DNA from: CAILKP01 sp038231815
GTDB lineage: Bacteria > Planctomycetota > Phycisphaerae > Phycisphaerales > UBA1924
Length of the DNA stretch: 46,995 bases
Assembly (NCBI GenBank): GCA_038231815.1
Contig: JBBRKQ010000022.1
Location: 1-46,995 of the forward strand
Reading direction: 5' to 3'
In this document: positions 1 to 7,440 of the stretch, piece after piece
Layout of the letters: the number at the start of each line of letters is the position of its first letter
How positions within the stretch are numbered: the stretch's first letter is position 1
Program-made: the position numbers and the translations under genes
The notes under the pieces: model-generated
Seen by the model: only the letters and a program-made list of their open reading frames with translations
Database searches by the model: none
Told to the model about the DNA's origin: nothing

Positions 1-2
1 AG

Positions 3-1415
3 TTGTTCAAGGCCGCTGGTCTGAATAAATACGTGGAATTTGTGCCGGCCCAGATGGGCAAGACGGAGTTTGACAAGGGCAACAGCCGCGGCATGAGTGC
101 GGAGGCGATCAAGACGGTTGAGGAATGCGGGCTGATGTTCAAGGGGCCGATGGAGACGCCCAAGGGCGGGGGCGGCAAGTCGATCAACGTGACGCTGCGG
201 AAGATGTTCAACGCGTTTGCGAACCTGCGGTATTTTGTGACGTTGCCGGGGGTTGTGACGCCGTACAGCAAGGCTGGCATTCCGATTAACATGTACATTG
301 TTCGGGAGAACATCGAGGACACGTACGGCGGGGTTGAGCACCGGCTGAGCAACGACATGATCCAGTGCAAGCGGCTGATCTCGGCGCCGGGGTGCGATGA
401 GGTTTCGCGGTTTGCGTTTCAGACGGCGCGGCGGCTGGGGGTGAAGAAGGTGTTCTGCGGCCATAAGGCCAACATCATGAAGATGACGGACGGGTTGTTT
501 TTGGAGCGGTTTAGGGTGGCAGCGCGAGACTTTCCGGAGATTGAGACCGGCGATGTGATCGTTGATGCGTTGTGCATGAACTTGGTGGTGCGGCCCCAGC
601 AGTATCAGATGATTGTTCTGCCGAACTTGCAGGGAGACATCGTCAGCGATTTGTGCGCAGGGCTGGTGGGCGGGCTCGGCTTTGCGCCATCGGCGAACAT
701 CGGCAAGCACATCAGCATCTTTGAGGCGGTGCACGGCACAGCGCCGGACATCGCGGGTAAGGGGATTGCAAACCCGACGTCGCTGATCTTGTCGGGGCTG
801 ATGATGGTCCGGCACATTGGCCTGCTGCGAACGGCGGCGCTGGTTGAGAACGCGCTGATTTGTGCGCTGGAAGAGGGCGTGCGGACGGGCGACTTTGGTG
901 ATCCGGCCAAGCCAGTGCTAAACACGACCGCGTTCGTGCATGCGGTGATTGACCGACTGGGTCGCGGGCCCAAGACGATCGCGCCGACGGCGGTGCCCGA
1001 AACCGAGGCGCTGCTGCCGACACCGGGCGACAAGCCTGAGCGGCAGGAGGTGATTCGCACGTTTACCGATGTGGTACGTCAGGTGGTTGGGTGTGATATT
1101 TATCTTGACACGCCGCTGAGCACGGTTTCGCTGGGTGAGGAGATGCAGCGAATCTGTCAGGACACGCCGTTTAAGCTGACGGTGATCTCTAACCGCGGCA
1201 CGCAGGTATGGCCAACGGGCTCCGCGTACACGGAGTGCGTGGACTATTACCGGGTGCGGTTTGAGATTCGCGAAACGGTGGTGCCGGGTACGTTCGGGCA
1301 GAGCCGGTGTGTGGCGCTGATGGACAAGATTGCTGAGAAGTTCACGGTCTGCTCGTACGAGTTGCTGCGAACGTTCGACGGTATCAAGGGATACTCGATG
1401 GCGCAGGGGCAGTAA
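3..1415 (+). CDS. icd: Isocitrate dehydrogenase (long form), 5'-truncated by window edge
   Basis: Oxidative decarboxylation of isocitrate to 2-oxoglutarate in the TCA cycle, cytoplasmic. The first visible residues (FKAAGLNKYVEF) match the end of the first helix of the family, so about 20-30 N-terminal residues, including the GDGIGPE region, lie left of the window; the TTG at 3 is not the true start. Visible motifs: GGGGKSINVTLRK (substrate-binding Ser region), RENIEDTYGGVEHR, HKANIMKMTDGLF with the catalytic Lys, NLQGDIVSDLCAGLVGGLG (metal-binding Asp), and AVHGTAPDIAGKGIANPT. A C-terminal extension of about 140 residues after the dehydrogenase fold matches the long IDH class of Thermus and Rickettsia rather than the short E. 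coli type. Convergent with ilvE across a shared hairpin. Cofactor (NAD or NADP) cannot be decided by eye. Confidence 0.93.
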   Translation: MFKAAGLNKYVEFVPAQMGKTEFDKGNSRGMSAEAIKTVEECGLMFKGPMETPKGGGGKSINVTLRKMFNAFANLRYFVTLPGVVTPYSKAGIPINMYIVRENIEDTYGGVEHRLSNDMIQCKRLISAPGCDEVSRFAFQTARRLGVKKVFCGHKANIMKMTDGLFLERFRVAARDFPEIETGDVIVDALCMNLVVRPQQYQMIVLPNLQGDIVSDLCAGLVGGLGFAPSANIGKHISIFEAVHGTAPDIAGKGIANPTSLILSGLMMVRHIGLLRTAALVENALICALEEGVRTGDFGDPAKPVLNTTAFVHAVIDRLGRGPKTIAPTAVPETEALLPTPGDKPERQEVIRTFTDVVRQVVGCDIYLDTPLSTVSLGEEMQRICQDTPFKLTVISNRGTQVWPTGSAYTECVDYYRVRFEIRETVVPGTFGQSRCVALMDKIAEKFTVCSYELLRTFDGIKGYSMAQGQ

Positions 1416-1430
1416 GACGCAGGGGCGGTA

Positions 1431-1462
1431 AGAATTGTAAGTTGTGAGTTGTGAGCAGTGAG
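1431..1462. repeat. Short GTTGTGA-type degenerate repeat
   Basis: The intergenic DNA reads as imperfect 7-bp units (GTTGTGA, GTTGTGA, GCAGTGA), which on the other strand is CTCACAACTCACAA. It belongs to no gene and sits between the icd stop and the terminator. See the finding on word-like intergenic repeats. Confidence 0.45.
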
Positions 1463-1502
1463 GGAAAAGGGGGAATGCGGGCACAGGCAGCAAAACGAAC
1501 CG

Positions 1503-1527
1503 GGCCCCGGCTTTGATGGCCGGGGCC
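1503..1527. terminator. Bidirectional terminator hairpin between icd and ilvE
   Basis: A perfect 9-bp GC-rich stem (GGCCCCGGC / GCCGGGGCC) with a 7-nt loop lies between two convergent stop codons. The + side continues TTGTCGATTTT and the - side GGTTCGTTTT, so both T tracts are weak. Confidence 0.6.
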
Positions 1528-1577
1528 TTGTCGATTTTGGGGAGAGATTCAAACCGGGGACCTGTCAATCGTGCGGA

Positions 1578-2732
1578 TTAGTCTTCCGGAACGTTGGCGG
1601 AGCCGACGACGGCGCGGAATGCTTCGCGGAGGCGGCGGGTCACGACGCCTTCGATGCCGGTGCCCACACGGATGTCATCGATCTGGGTGACGGCGATGAT
1701 CTCGGCGGCCGAGCCGGTGAGGAAGACCTCATCGGCACCCTTGACCTCTTCGGGTGTCATGTTCTTGACGTTGCAGGGGATGTTAAGTTCCGTGCACAGG
1801 TCCATGACGAAGCGGCGCGTGATGCCTTCGAGAATACCCGAATCGCTGGGTGGCGTGAAGACCTGGCCGTTCTTGATGACGAAGATGTTGTCGCCGGTGC
1901 ACTCGCAGACGTAACCATCGATGTTGAGCATGATGGCCTCATCGCAGCCGACATCAATGGCCTCGACCTTGGCCAGGATGTTGTTGAGGTAGTTGAGGCT
2001 TTTGACGCGAGGGTCAAGGCAGGCGATTGGGGTTCGGGGACGCTTGGCGACGATGATGCCCATGCCCTTCTCGTATTTCTCTTTCGAGTAGAGCTGGATC
2101 TGATCGGCGATGCAGACGACGCCGGCGACGGGGCACTTGCGTGGGTCCAGGCCCAAAGTGCCGTAGCCGCGGGTAACCAGCAGGCGGATGTAGCCTTCAA
2201 CGATTCCGTTGGCCTCGATGCAGTCACGCAGAACCTGCACCATTGCCTCGCGGGAAAGTGGGATTTTCATGTGGATGGCCTCGGCGGAGCGCCACAGACG
2301 CTCCATGTGCTGGCCGCACTTGAAGATCTTGCCCTTGTAGACGCGGATGCCCTCAAAGATGCCGTCGCCGTAAAGCAGGCCGTGGTCGTACACGCTGACC
2401 ATGGCCTGGTTCTTCGGCACCATGCGGCCGTTGACGTAGATGATGGGGAGTTCTTCTTTGGCCGATGCGTGCGCGAAGGTATTGAAGGTAGCGTGCGGAC
2501 CGATGAAGCTGCGGGTGGTTGCGCGTGGCGATGCCTTTGCCGAGATCTTGGCGGTTGGCTTGGTGGCGGGCTTGGTGGCGGGCTTGCTGGTGGTTTTGAC
2601 GAGCGCTTTCTTGAGCACCTTGGGCTGAGCCTTCGCGGGGACCTTGGTTGCTGCTTTGGCGTTGGACTTTGACTTGCCGCTGGATGGGCTGTTGGCCTTT
2701 ATCATTTTTCCGGGGGCGGACTTGATTCGCAT
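1578..2732 (-). CDS. ilvE: Branched-chain amino acid aminotransferase with basic N-terminal tail
   Basis: PLP-dependent class IV (D-amino-acid/branched-chain fold type IV) aminotransferase, the last step of Ile/Leu/Val synthesis. The catalytic domain starts near residue 95 (YVNGRMVPK), with DHGLLYGDGIFEGIR, the PLP Lys at about residue 244 in RVKSLNYLNN, the C-E-CTGDNIF strand and GILEGITRR. The start at 2732 is preceded by AAGGA at a good distance; a longer reading to 2783 adds 17 residues without a ribosome site. Unusual: residues 1-75 are a Lys/Ala/Pro/Thr-rich low-complexity tail (repeats of KPAT), absent from normal IlvE, which begins near residue 90 here. Monocistronic, convergent with icd. 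Whether it prefers branched-chain substrates over others of class IV is inference. Confidence 0.92.
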   Translation of the reverse strand: MRIKSAPGKMIKANSPSSGKSKSNAKAATKVPAKAQPKVLKKALVKTTSKPATKPATKPTAKISAKASPRATTRSFIGPHATFNTFAHASAKEELPIIYVNGRMVPKNQAMVSVYDHGLLYGDGIFEGIRVYKGKIFKCGQHMERLWRSAEAIHMKIPLSREAMVQVLRDCIEANGIVEGYIRLLVTRGYGTLGLDPRKCPVAGVVCIADQIQLYSKEKYEKGMGIIVAKRPRTPIACLDPRVKSLNYLNNILAKVEAIDVGCDEAIMLNIDGYVCECTGDNIFVIKNGQVFTPPSDSGILEGITRRFVMDLCTELNIPCNVKNMTPEEVKGADEVFLTGSAAEIIAVTQIDDIRVGTGIEGVVTRRLREAFRAVVGSANVPED

Positions 2733-2854
2733 CGTGTGTTCCTTGTCAATAAAGCGGTACAACGGTGTCAGATGACCGAACAAGTATCGGGCGGATCGAG
2801 CTTCGGTTCAAGCGACTGGTAAAGGCCGCGGGAGTGCGGTGGGGCGGCTAATAC

Positions 2855-3232
2855 CTAGAGTGTCGAGTGGTCATCCCCAAATGGGGCAGCGCTTGGCATC
2901 CCCAAAATTGCTTCGACAGCGCGACTGATGGACCGCCAGAGCTTGATCTGCTGGCGGCACTCACGCCGGCCAGCGGTGGTGAGTGAACAGATTCGGATTG
3001 AGCGACCAGTCGAGCTGCGAGAAGGCTCGCGCACGAGCATGCCGCGCTTTTCAAGTCGATTGAGGCACGGATAGAGTGAACCCTCTTCGATGATGATGGT
3101 TCTTCCGGTGACCGCACTGATACGGCGGGTAAGCTCATAGGCGTGGCACGCTGAGCGATCGAGCATGGCCAGGACGATGAGATCGAGAGTGCCGGGGAGA
3201 ACCTGCGGGTGAGTGGTGGGCATGCGTGCCAT
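2855..3232 (-). CDS. PadR family transcriptional regulator
   Basis: A 125-aa winged-helix DNA-binding repressor. It opens with the PadR signature LPGTLDLIVLAML (residues 12-24), followed by the HAYELTRRI helix, EEGSLYPCLNRLEKRGML recognition helix and wing, and a short C-terminal dimerisation helix. The LPGTLDLLVL form is typical of the PadR group often found beside ABC permeases in Acidobacteria and Planctomycetes, but no permease is adjacent here. ATG starts exist at 3232 and 3223; the first is taken because a -10-like TATAAC lies 5 nt upstream, suggesting a leaderless message. An overlapping palindrome covers this box, so autorepression is likely. Target genes other than itself are not evident. 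Confidence 0.9.
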   Translation of the reverse strand: MARMPTTHPQVLPGTLDLIVLAMLDRSACHAYELTRRISAVTGRTIIIEEGSLYPCLNRLEKRGMLVREPSRSSTGRSIRICSLTTAGRRECRQQIKLWRSISRAVEAILGMPSAAPFGDDHSTL

Positions 3233-3233
3233 G

Positions 3234-3252
3234 CCTAGTTATACTAGGTATA
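3234..3252 (-). promoter_or_regulatory. PadR operator overlapping the -10 box
   Basis: Two overlapping perfect inverted repeats: CCTAG-TTATA-CTAGG (3234-3248) and TATAC-TAG-GTATA (3240-3252). On the - strand TATAAC lies 5 nt before the padR ATG. PadR-type regulators bind such AT-rich dyads, so this is the likely autoregulatory site. No clear -35 box is visible. Confidence 0.75.
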
Positions 3253-3348
3253 AGCGCGACGGCGGCGGATTTTGCTTATTTTGAAAATCTTGGGGAAGAA
3301 GTGTCGATAACCGCGATCGGGTGGTCGGTCCGGCCCGGGCGGGTTTCT

Positions 3349-5199
3349 TCAGGGACGCTTTGTGGGTGCAAGCAGCCGAGCCAGCGTCGGGCGCTCTTGC
3401 CCGCTGGCGCGGATTGCCAGCCAAGCAGCTTGCATGCGAACGACACGCGCGAAGTCACCTTCGCCCATCGCTAGCCCTGCCAAGCGACCCGCAAGTACAG
3501 CGGTCTGTTGTGCATCACCGGTCAGGCCCCGCGGGCCGGCGTGTCGCATCTGCACCAGCAGGCCCACATCGGCGAGTTTGTCACCGGTTGCAATTGTGGG
3601 CATCGCAAAGGCCGCGATAGACACAGAATCCGGGTTGCCGCTGGCCAGCGCACCCAGCAGCAGGGCCGCGGTTGCTCGCCACCGGCCTTCGCCCGCGCCC
3701 GAAAGCAGCGGCAGCGCTGATGTCGGGTCAGCCTCGATCATCAGCCGGCTTGCCTCAATGGCGCCATCGAACAGATCAGGCAGGTTTGTTGAGAGCAGTT
3801 GCTTGATGATGGTTTCGCGGACCCGCTGGGCAACATGAAAAGTCTGTTGGCCGGACCAAGCCGTTGCCCAACGCACAATGGCCACTTGGGCTGGGCCCGG
3901 GATTTGGCGATCAAGCATTTCCAGAAGTGATACCACCGCATCATCGGTTTTTTCATCAGCGCCGGGTACCAAGGTCAAAAGTTTGAGTACGGCGCGGGTC
4001 AGGGCATCAAACTCTCCCGGCTTGACAGCGTTTGCGAGCACAGCAAATTGTGGTGCTGGAAGGCGCTTGGGGTTTATTGCAGCGGCGTCCAGCAGTTGAA
4101 GGCACAGTTGCACGCGCCCGGCGCCGGTGAGGTCGGTGGGTTCGCTGGCGGCTTCCCTGGCAACGGCAAGGATGGATTCCACAACGGCCGGTGAGGCGGA
4201 GCCGCTGCGGGCCGCCGCGGCTCGGGCACGTTGGGCTACATCAGGCACAACTCCGGGTTGAACGGCCAGCACGAGGCACCAGTCACCGAGCGCATCGAGC
4301 CTGGCGGTGCTGACCAGGTCCAGCACCTCCAGAACGGCGGCAGCGTTGGTGGGTTGTGCCAGACGGGGAGTAAGGCGGCTGAGACGAGTGAGCCCGGAGG
4401 CCTCACGCTGCTGGGCCAGTACCGCCGCGGCGGAGGCGGCGGTGGTGAGATCTTCGCTCATGGACAGTTTGCGCAGCACCGAGGCAGAGGCGACGTAGCG
4501 AGATTTGGCTGACTTGGCCGCGACGCCAGTGGGTTGACTGCCGGTGGAGATCGGAGCCGGGCTAGGTGTTGCCTTTGGTGATGCTGGTGCGATCCCGGGA
4601 GCGGCGATTGCGGGTTTGTCCACCGGTTGGCCAGCCCCGAGGCCTGCCAGTTGGGCGGCGACCAAAATCGTGGAGCGTTCGCCAAGGTCTGGCCAGTGGG
4701 AGATTTCGTGGAGCTGCTCGGTGCTGATGAGTTCCTGCTCAATACTTGCAGCCAAAACGCGGGCACGTTGGTTGTCGCTGACGAGCTGGCGGAGCAGCAG
4801 CGGGTCTATACCGCGGGCGGGCTCAAGCGCGGCCAGCGCGATCATGGCATCGGCCCGGTCCTCTGATGGGCCGGTGCAAGCCAACAGAGAAAACAGCGGC
4901 TGCAAGCTCGGATCACGAAGCCGGGCCAATGCCAGCAGGGTTTGGGTCCGGGCCTGTCGCGAGGGCGCATGCAAGGCATCGGCCAAAAGCGTTGTCAGCG
5001 ATGAGAGGACGCTGGGGCTGAGTATGGGGACAGGGTCGGCAGTGGCTGCGGGAACAGGAACCGTTGTAGGAGTGGGAGTGGGATCAGCCAGCGCGGCTGG
5101 GTCTTGCGGCGCGATCGGGCTGGCTAGAGCCGCTGAGGCAAGGCCGGTGAGGAGCACAAACGGCGTGAGGCAACGGAGTTGGGAGCCTGCGGGTCGCAT
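3349..5199 (-). CDS. Secreted helical (HEAT-like) protein of unknown function
   Basis: 616 residues. The start at 5199 gives a typical Sec signal peptide (MRPAGSQLRCLTPFVLLTGLASAALAS) cleaved after ALAS; the open frame continues upstream to 5646, but that part is Pro/Arg-rich and not protein-like. After a short Pro/Thr linker come regular 30-40-residue Ala/Leu-rich helical pairs (LLADALHAPSRQARTQTLL, DRADAMIALAALEPARGID and similar) that look like HEAT/armadillo repeats, interrupted near residues 180-220 by a Pro/Ser/Thr linker. No catalytic motif. Probably a periplasmic or outer-face scaffold. Not assignable to a named family by eye. Confidence 0.7.
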   Translation of the reverse strand: MRPAGSQLRCLTPFVLLTGLASAALASPIAPQDPAALADPTPTPTTVPVPAATADPVPILSPSVLSSLTTLLADALHAPSRQARTQTLLALARLRDPSLQPLFSLLACTGPSEDRADAMIALAALEPARGIDPLLLRQLVSDNQRARVLAASIEQELISTEQLHEISHWPDLGERSTILVAAQLAGLGAGQPVDKPAIAAPGIAPASPKATPSPAPISTGSQPTGVAAKSAKSRYVASASVLRKLSMSEDLTTAASAAAVLAQQREASGLTRLSRLTPRLAQPTNAAAVLEVLDLVSTARLDALGDWCLVLAVQPGVVPDVAQRARAAAARSGSASPAVVESILAVAREAASEPTDLTGAGRVQLCLQLLDAAAINPKRLPAPQFAVLANAVKPGEFDALTRAVLKLLTLVPGADEKTDDAVVSLLEMLDRQIPGPAQVAIVRWATAWSGQQTFHVAQRVRETIIKQLLSTNLPDLFDGAIEASRLMIEADPTSALPLLSGAGEGRWRATAALLLGALASGNPDSVSIAAFAMPTIATGDKLADVGLLVQMRHAGPRGLTGDAQQTAVLAGRLAGLAMGEGDFARVVRMQAAWLAIRASGQERPTLARLLAPTKRP

Positions 5200-5508
5200 T
5201 GGTATGAGGGTAGAGCAAGGCGGACGCGAGGTCGGGGCAGAGCGCTGAAACGGGTTTGGCGAGCACAACGCCGGGTTCGCGGAGAACAGTCCAGGAACGC
5301 AACGCGGCGGAATGAGGATGGGGTTTGAAATTGAGAGAATCAAAGTCGCGCTTCGGCCCGTAGCCTCTCGTCGCGGATCTGCATATGCACAACGCAAGCA
5401 TGCTAGTCGCTTCGGCCGGGAGCATCTCGGCCACGAGTCGTTTGGGCGACGGGTGGGTCGCCGCATTGCTTGGGGCGGTTTGCCGGTGAATGCTTGGGGA
5501 TGCTTCCG

Positions 5509-5802
5509 ATGATCGGCCAAGTGTGTGGGCGTGTGTTTGATGTGTCGCCGGTGTTGATTCACGGTGACGAGTATTTTGATGTACTGGTGCAAACGCCAGC
5601 GCAGGAAGAGCTTGGGCAAGGTACCCGGTTTCGGGTGCCGCGGCATGCGCTGGCGGATGGACTGCCACCGGCCAGGGGAGGCCGGGTGGAACTCACGCTT
5701 TTAATGCAGCAGGTGACCCTGCTGCGGGCTCTCCCGGAAGGTGCCGACGGGCAAGGGGGATTTGGATTGGCCGGGCCGCAACAGCCGCCAATTGGGTCGT
5801 AA
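5509..5802 (+). CDS. Small hypothetical protein
   Basis: 97 residues, beginning MIGQVCGRVFDVSPVL. Charged, with alternating beta-strand-like segments (VCGRVFDVSPVLI, EYFDVLVQTPA, GRVELTLLMQQVTLL) and a Gly/Pro-rich end; no signal peptide or membrane helix. Start chosen at 5509 with GGGG about 8 nt upstream; 5500 is an alternative. Codon use fits the neighbours. It precedes clpS by 108 bases in the same direction, but clpS has its own promoter. No family recognised. It could be spurious. Confidence 0.45.
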   Translation: MIGQVCGRVFDVSPVLIHGDEYFDVLVQTPAQEELGQGTRFRVPRHALADGLPPARGGRVELTLLMQQVTLLRALPEGADGQGGFGLAGPQQPPIGS

Positions 5803-5875
5803 ACCACCCAGATCCCCAGCCGCCCACATCATCTGACATGTTTTTCGCCGTTGGTGCGCAAGGTTTCCACCGTCC

Positions 5876-5905
5876 TTGCATCGGGTGGGTGCCGAGGGGT
5901 ATGAT
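5876..5905 (+). promoter_or_regulatory. clpS promoter, probably leaderless
   Basis: TTGCAT, 18-nt spacer, TATGAT (5900-5905). The -10 hexamer ends 5 nt before the ATG at 5911, so the predicted transcription start falls on or next to the first base of the start codon. There is no Shine-Dalgarno sequence. Confidence 0.55.
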
Positions 5906-5910
5906 TCTGC

Positions 5911-6360
5911 ATGGCCGAAGGTGAAGCAGAAACCAAGATGCACGACAGCGATGGACAGTCGCCAGACATGCCGTCGGGTGGCACGCAGACGGCTGGGGGG
6001 CCGGCGGTGGACAACAACGGCAAGGGTGCAACAACTACCGCATCAGACACTAAGACAGCGCCGAGTACGGGCAGCCCGGCAACGGCACCAAAGCCTTGGC
6101 GCTGGCACGTTGTGCTGTTGGATGATGACAGCCACACGTATGACTACGTCGTGCGGATGCTTCAGGAGCTGTTCGGTAAGAATCGCGAGGTTGCGTACAA
6201 CATTGCCGTGCGGGTGGACAAGGACGGCCGCGCGATTTTGATGACCACGCATCGCGAGCACGCGGAGCTCAAGCGTGAACAGATCAACGGTTTCGGTCGC
6301 GATCCGCTGATGGCGACTAGCCGCGGGCCGATGTCGGCCGTGCTTGAACCAGCTGAATAA
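5911..6360 (+). CDS. clpS: ClpS-family adaptor with altered N-degron pocket
   Basis: Adaptor that delivers substrates to the ClpA/ClpC ATPase of the Clp protease. Residues 1-60 are a disordered Ser/Thr/Gly-rich extension; residues 64-148 are the ClpS fold (WHVVLLDDDSHTYDYVVRML, then VDKDGRAI, THREHAELKREQI, MSAVLEP). Ungapped alignment from memory to E. coli ClpS puts Asp71 at the position of Asn34 and Asp103 at the position of His66, two residues that hold the N-terminal amino group; the two following Asp residues are kept. A canonical N-end-rule role is therefore uncertain. It is followed directly by lptB (TAA then GTG), suggesting an operon. Confidence 0.88.
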   Translation: MAEGEAETKMHDSDGQSPDMPSGGTQTAGGPAVDNNGKGATTTASDTKTAPSTGSPATAPKPWRWHVVLLDDDSHTYDYVVRMLQELFGKNREVAYNIAVRVDKDGRAILMTTHREHAELKREQINGFGRDPLMATSRGPMSAVLEPAE

Positions 6361-7098
6361 GTGCCACTGCTCCAAGCCACCAACTTAAAGAAGTCATTCG
6401 GCGGCCGCCAGGTCGTGCGTGGTGTTTCGTTTCATGTTGATCCGATGGAGATTGTTGGTTTGCTGGGGCGCAACGGCGCGGGCAAGACGACGAGCTTTCG
6501 GATGAGCATCGGCATGATCGAGCCGGATGGAGGCACGGTCACGTTTGATGGCAATGATGTTTCGGGCATGGCGATGTACAAACGGGCCCGGCTTGGGATG
6601 GGGTACCTGAGCCAGGAGCCATCAATTTTTACGAGGCTCACGTGCGAGCAGAATTTGCTGGCGATTTTAGAGACGCTGGACCTGACGGGCGCTGAGCGTA
6701 AGGCGCGGGCGACGGAGCTGTTGGAGCAGTTCCGTCTCACCCACAAACGCAATGAACTCGCGCGAACATGCTCGGGCGGTGAGCGGCGAAAATTGGAGAT
6801 TGCACGGGCGCTGGTGACAAAGCCGCGCCTGATTCTGCTGGATGAACCGTTTAGCGGTGTGGACCCGATCGCCGTTGAGGATTTGCAGCGAGAGATTCGG
6901 ATGCTGCGATCACAAGGGATTGCGTGCCTGATTACTGATCACAACGTGCAGCAGACACTGCGGGTGTGCGACCGGGCGTACATTATTGATGATGGCAACG
7001 TGTTCGCCGAAGGCACGCCGCGGGCGCTGATTAATGATGCCACGGTCAAGCGTGTGTACTTTGGGACGCTGTTTCGAGGTGATGAGTTCGATGCTTGA
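6361..7098 (+). CDS. lptB: LPS export ABC transporter ATPase LptB
   Basis: Cytoplasmic ATPase that powers lipopolysaccharide transport by LptFG. 245 residues, normal length. Walker A GRNGAGKTT (res. 38-46), Q-loop at LSQEPSIF, ABC signature CSGGERRKLEIARAL, Walker B LILLDEPFSGVDP and H-loop TDHNVQQTL are all intact; YKRARLGMGYLSQEPSIF and the TCEQN stretch are LptB-typical. The GTG start directly abuts the clpS stop, so translation is likely coupled. No lptA/lptC lies beside it. The branched-chain amino acid LivF/G family is related but lacks this Q-loop context. Confidence 0.92.
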   Translation: MPLLQATNLKKSFGGRQVVRGVSFHVDPMEIVGLLGRNGAGKTTSFRMSIGMIEPDGGTVTFDGNDVSGMAMYKRARLGMGYLSQEPSIFTRLTCEQNLLAILETLDLTGAERKARATELLEQFRLTHKRNELARTCSGGERRKLEIARALVTKPRLILLDEPFSGVDPIAVEDLQREIRMLRSQGIACLITDHNVQQTLRVCDRAYIIDDGNVFAEGTPRALINDATVKRVYFGTLFRGDEFDA

Positions 7099-7149
7099 GG
7101 GTTCGGGTAGTTCTGGTGTGCATCGAGGATCGCAAATTGGGCAATCGTC

Positions 7150-7205
7150 GCGGAACGTAAAGGACGCGGAGGTAACGGAGAAACGTGGAGAGGGGCGCGG
7201 GAGAG
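7150..7205. repeat. Degenerate CTCTGCG/CGGAG-type intergenic repeat
   Basis: After lptB the DNA reads AACGTAAAGGACGCGGAGG, then TAACGGAGAAACGTGGAGAG, an imperfect succession of 'cgcggag/aacgtggag' words. A related stretch, on the opposite strand, lies at 17315-17490. The remaining DNA of 7099-7440 otherwise holds only a possible 19-codon ORF. Confidence 0.4.
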
Positions 7206-7324
7206 GAAGGATCGAGGTGTGCGGGCCGCTCCAAAGGTAAGAATTGATATGAGATTCTCGATCCATTGGCCGCGCTTGTAGTGGCTTGCGTGTGCTCAAT
7301 CGTGGTCACCGTTAAGGAGGACGC

Positions 7325-7387
7325 TTGAAAAAAGCCGGACGCACGATGGTGTTTGAGTTTGACGCTGTGGAGGCTAAAGAAATTTGA
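7325..7387 (+). CDS. Candidate 19- or 20-codon small ORF with strong ribosome site
   Basis: A TTG-started reading frame (MKKAGRTMVFEFDAVEAKEI, 20 codons plus TGA) sits 4 nt behind AAGGAGG, the strongest Shine-Dalgarno sequence noticed in the window. It ends 53 nt before the dehydrogenase start. It may be a leader peptide or a small protein; it may also be chance. Nothing else in the 340-base gap has coding character. Confidence 0.3.
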   Translation: MKKAGRTMVFEFDAVEAKEI

Positions 7388-7440
7388 CAACTTGGAATTT
7401 TTTGAGGTTTGGGCAGGCGGGTCGCAACTTACTCTTGTAT

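Noticed and set aside
1458..2672. Long + strand open frame opposite ilvE (404 codons)
   Set aside because: It is the antisense of ilvE; Asp/Gly/Ala composition is a high-GC shadow and no domain is seen.
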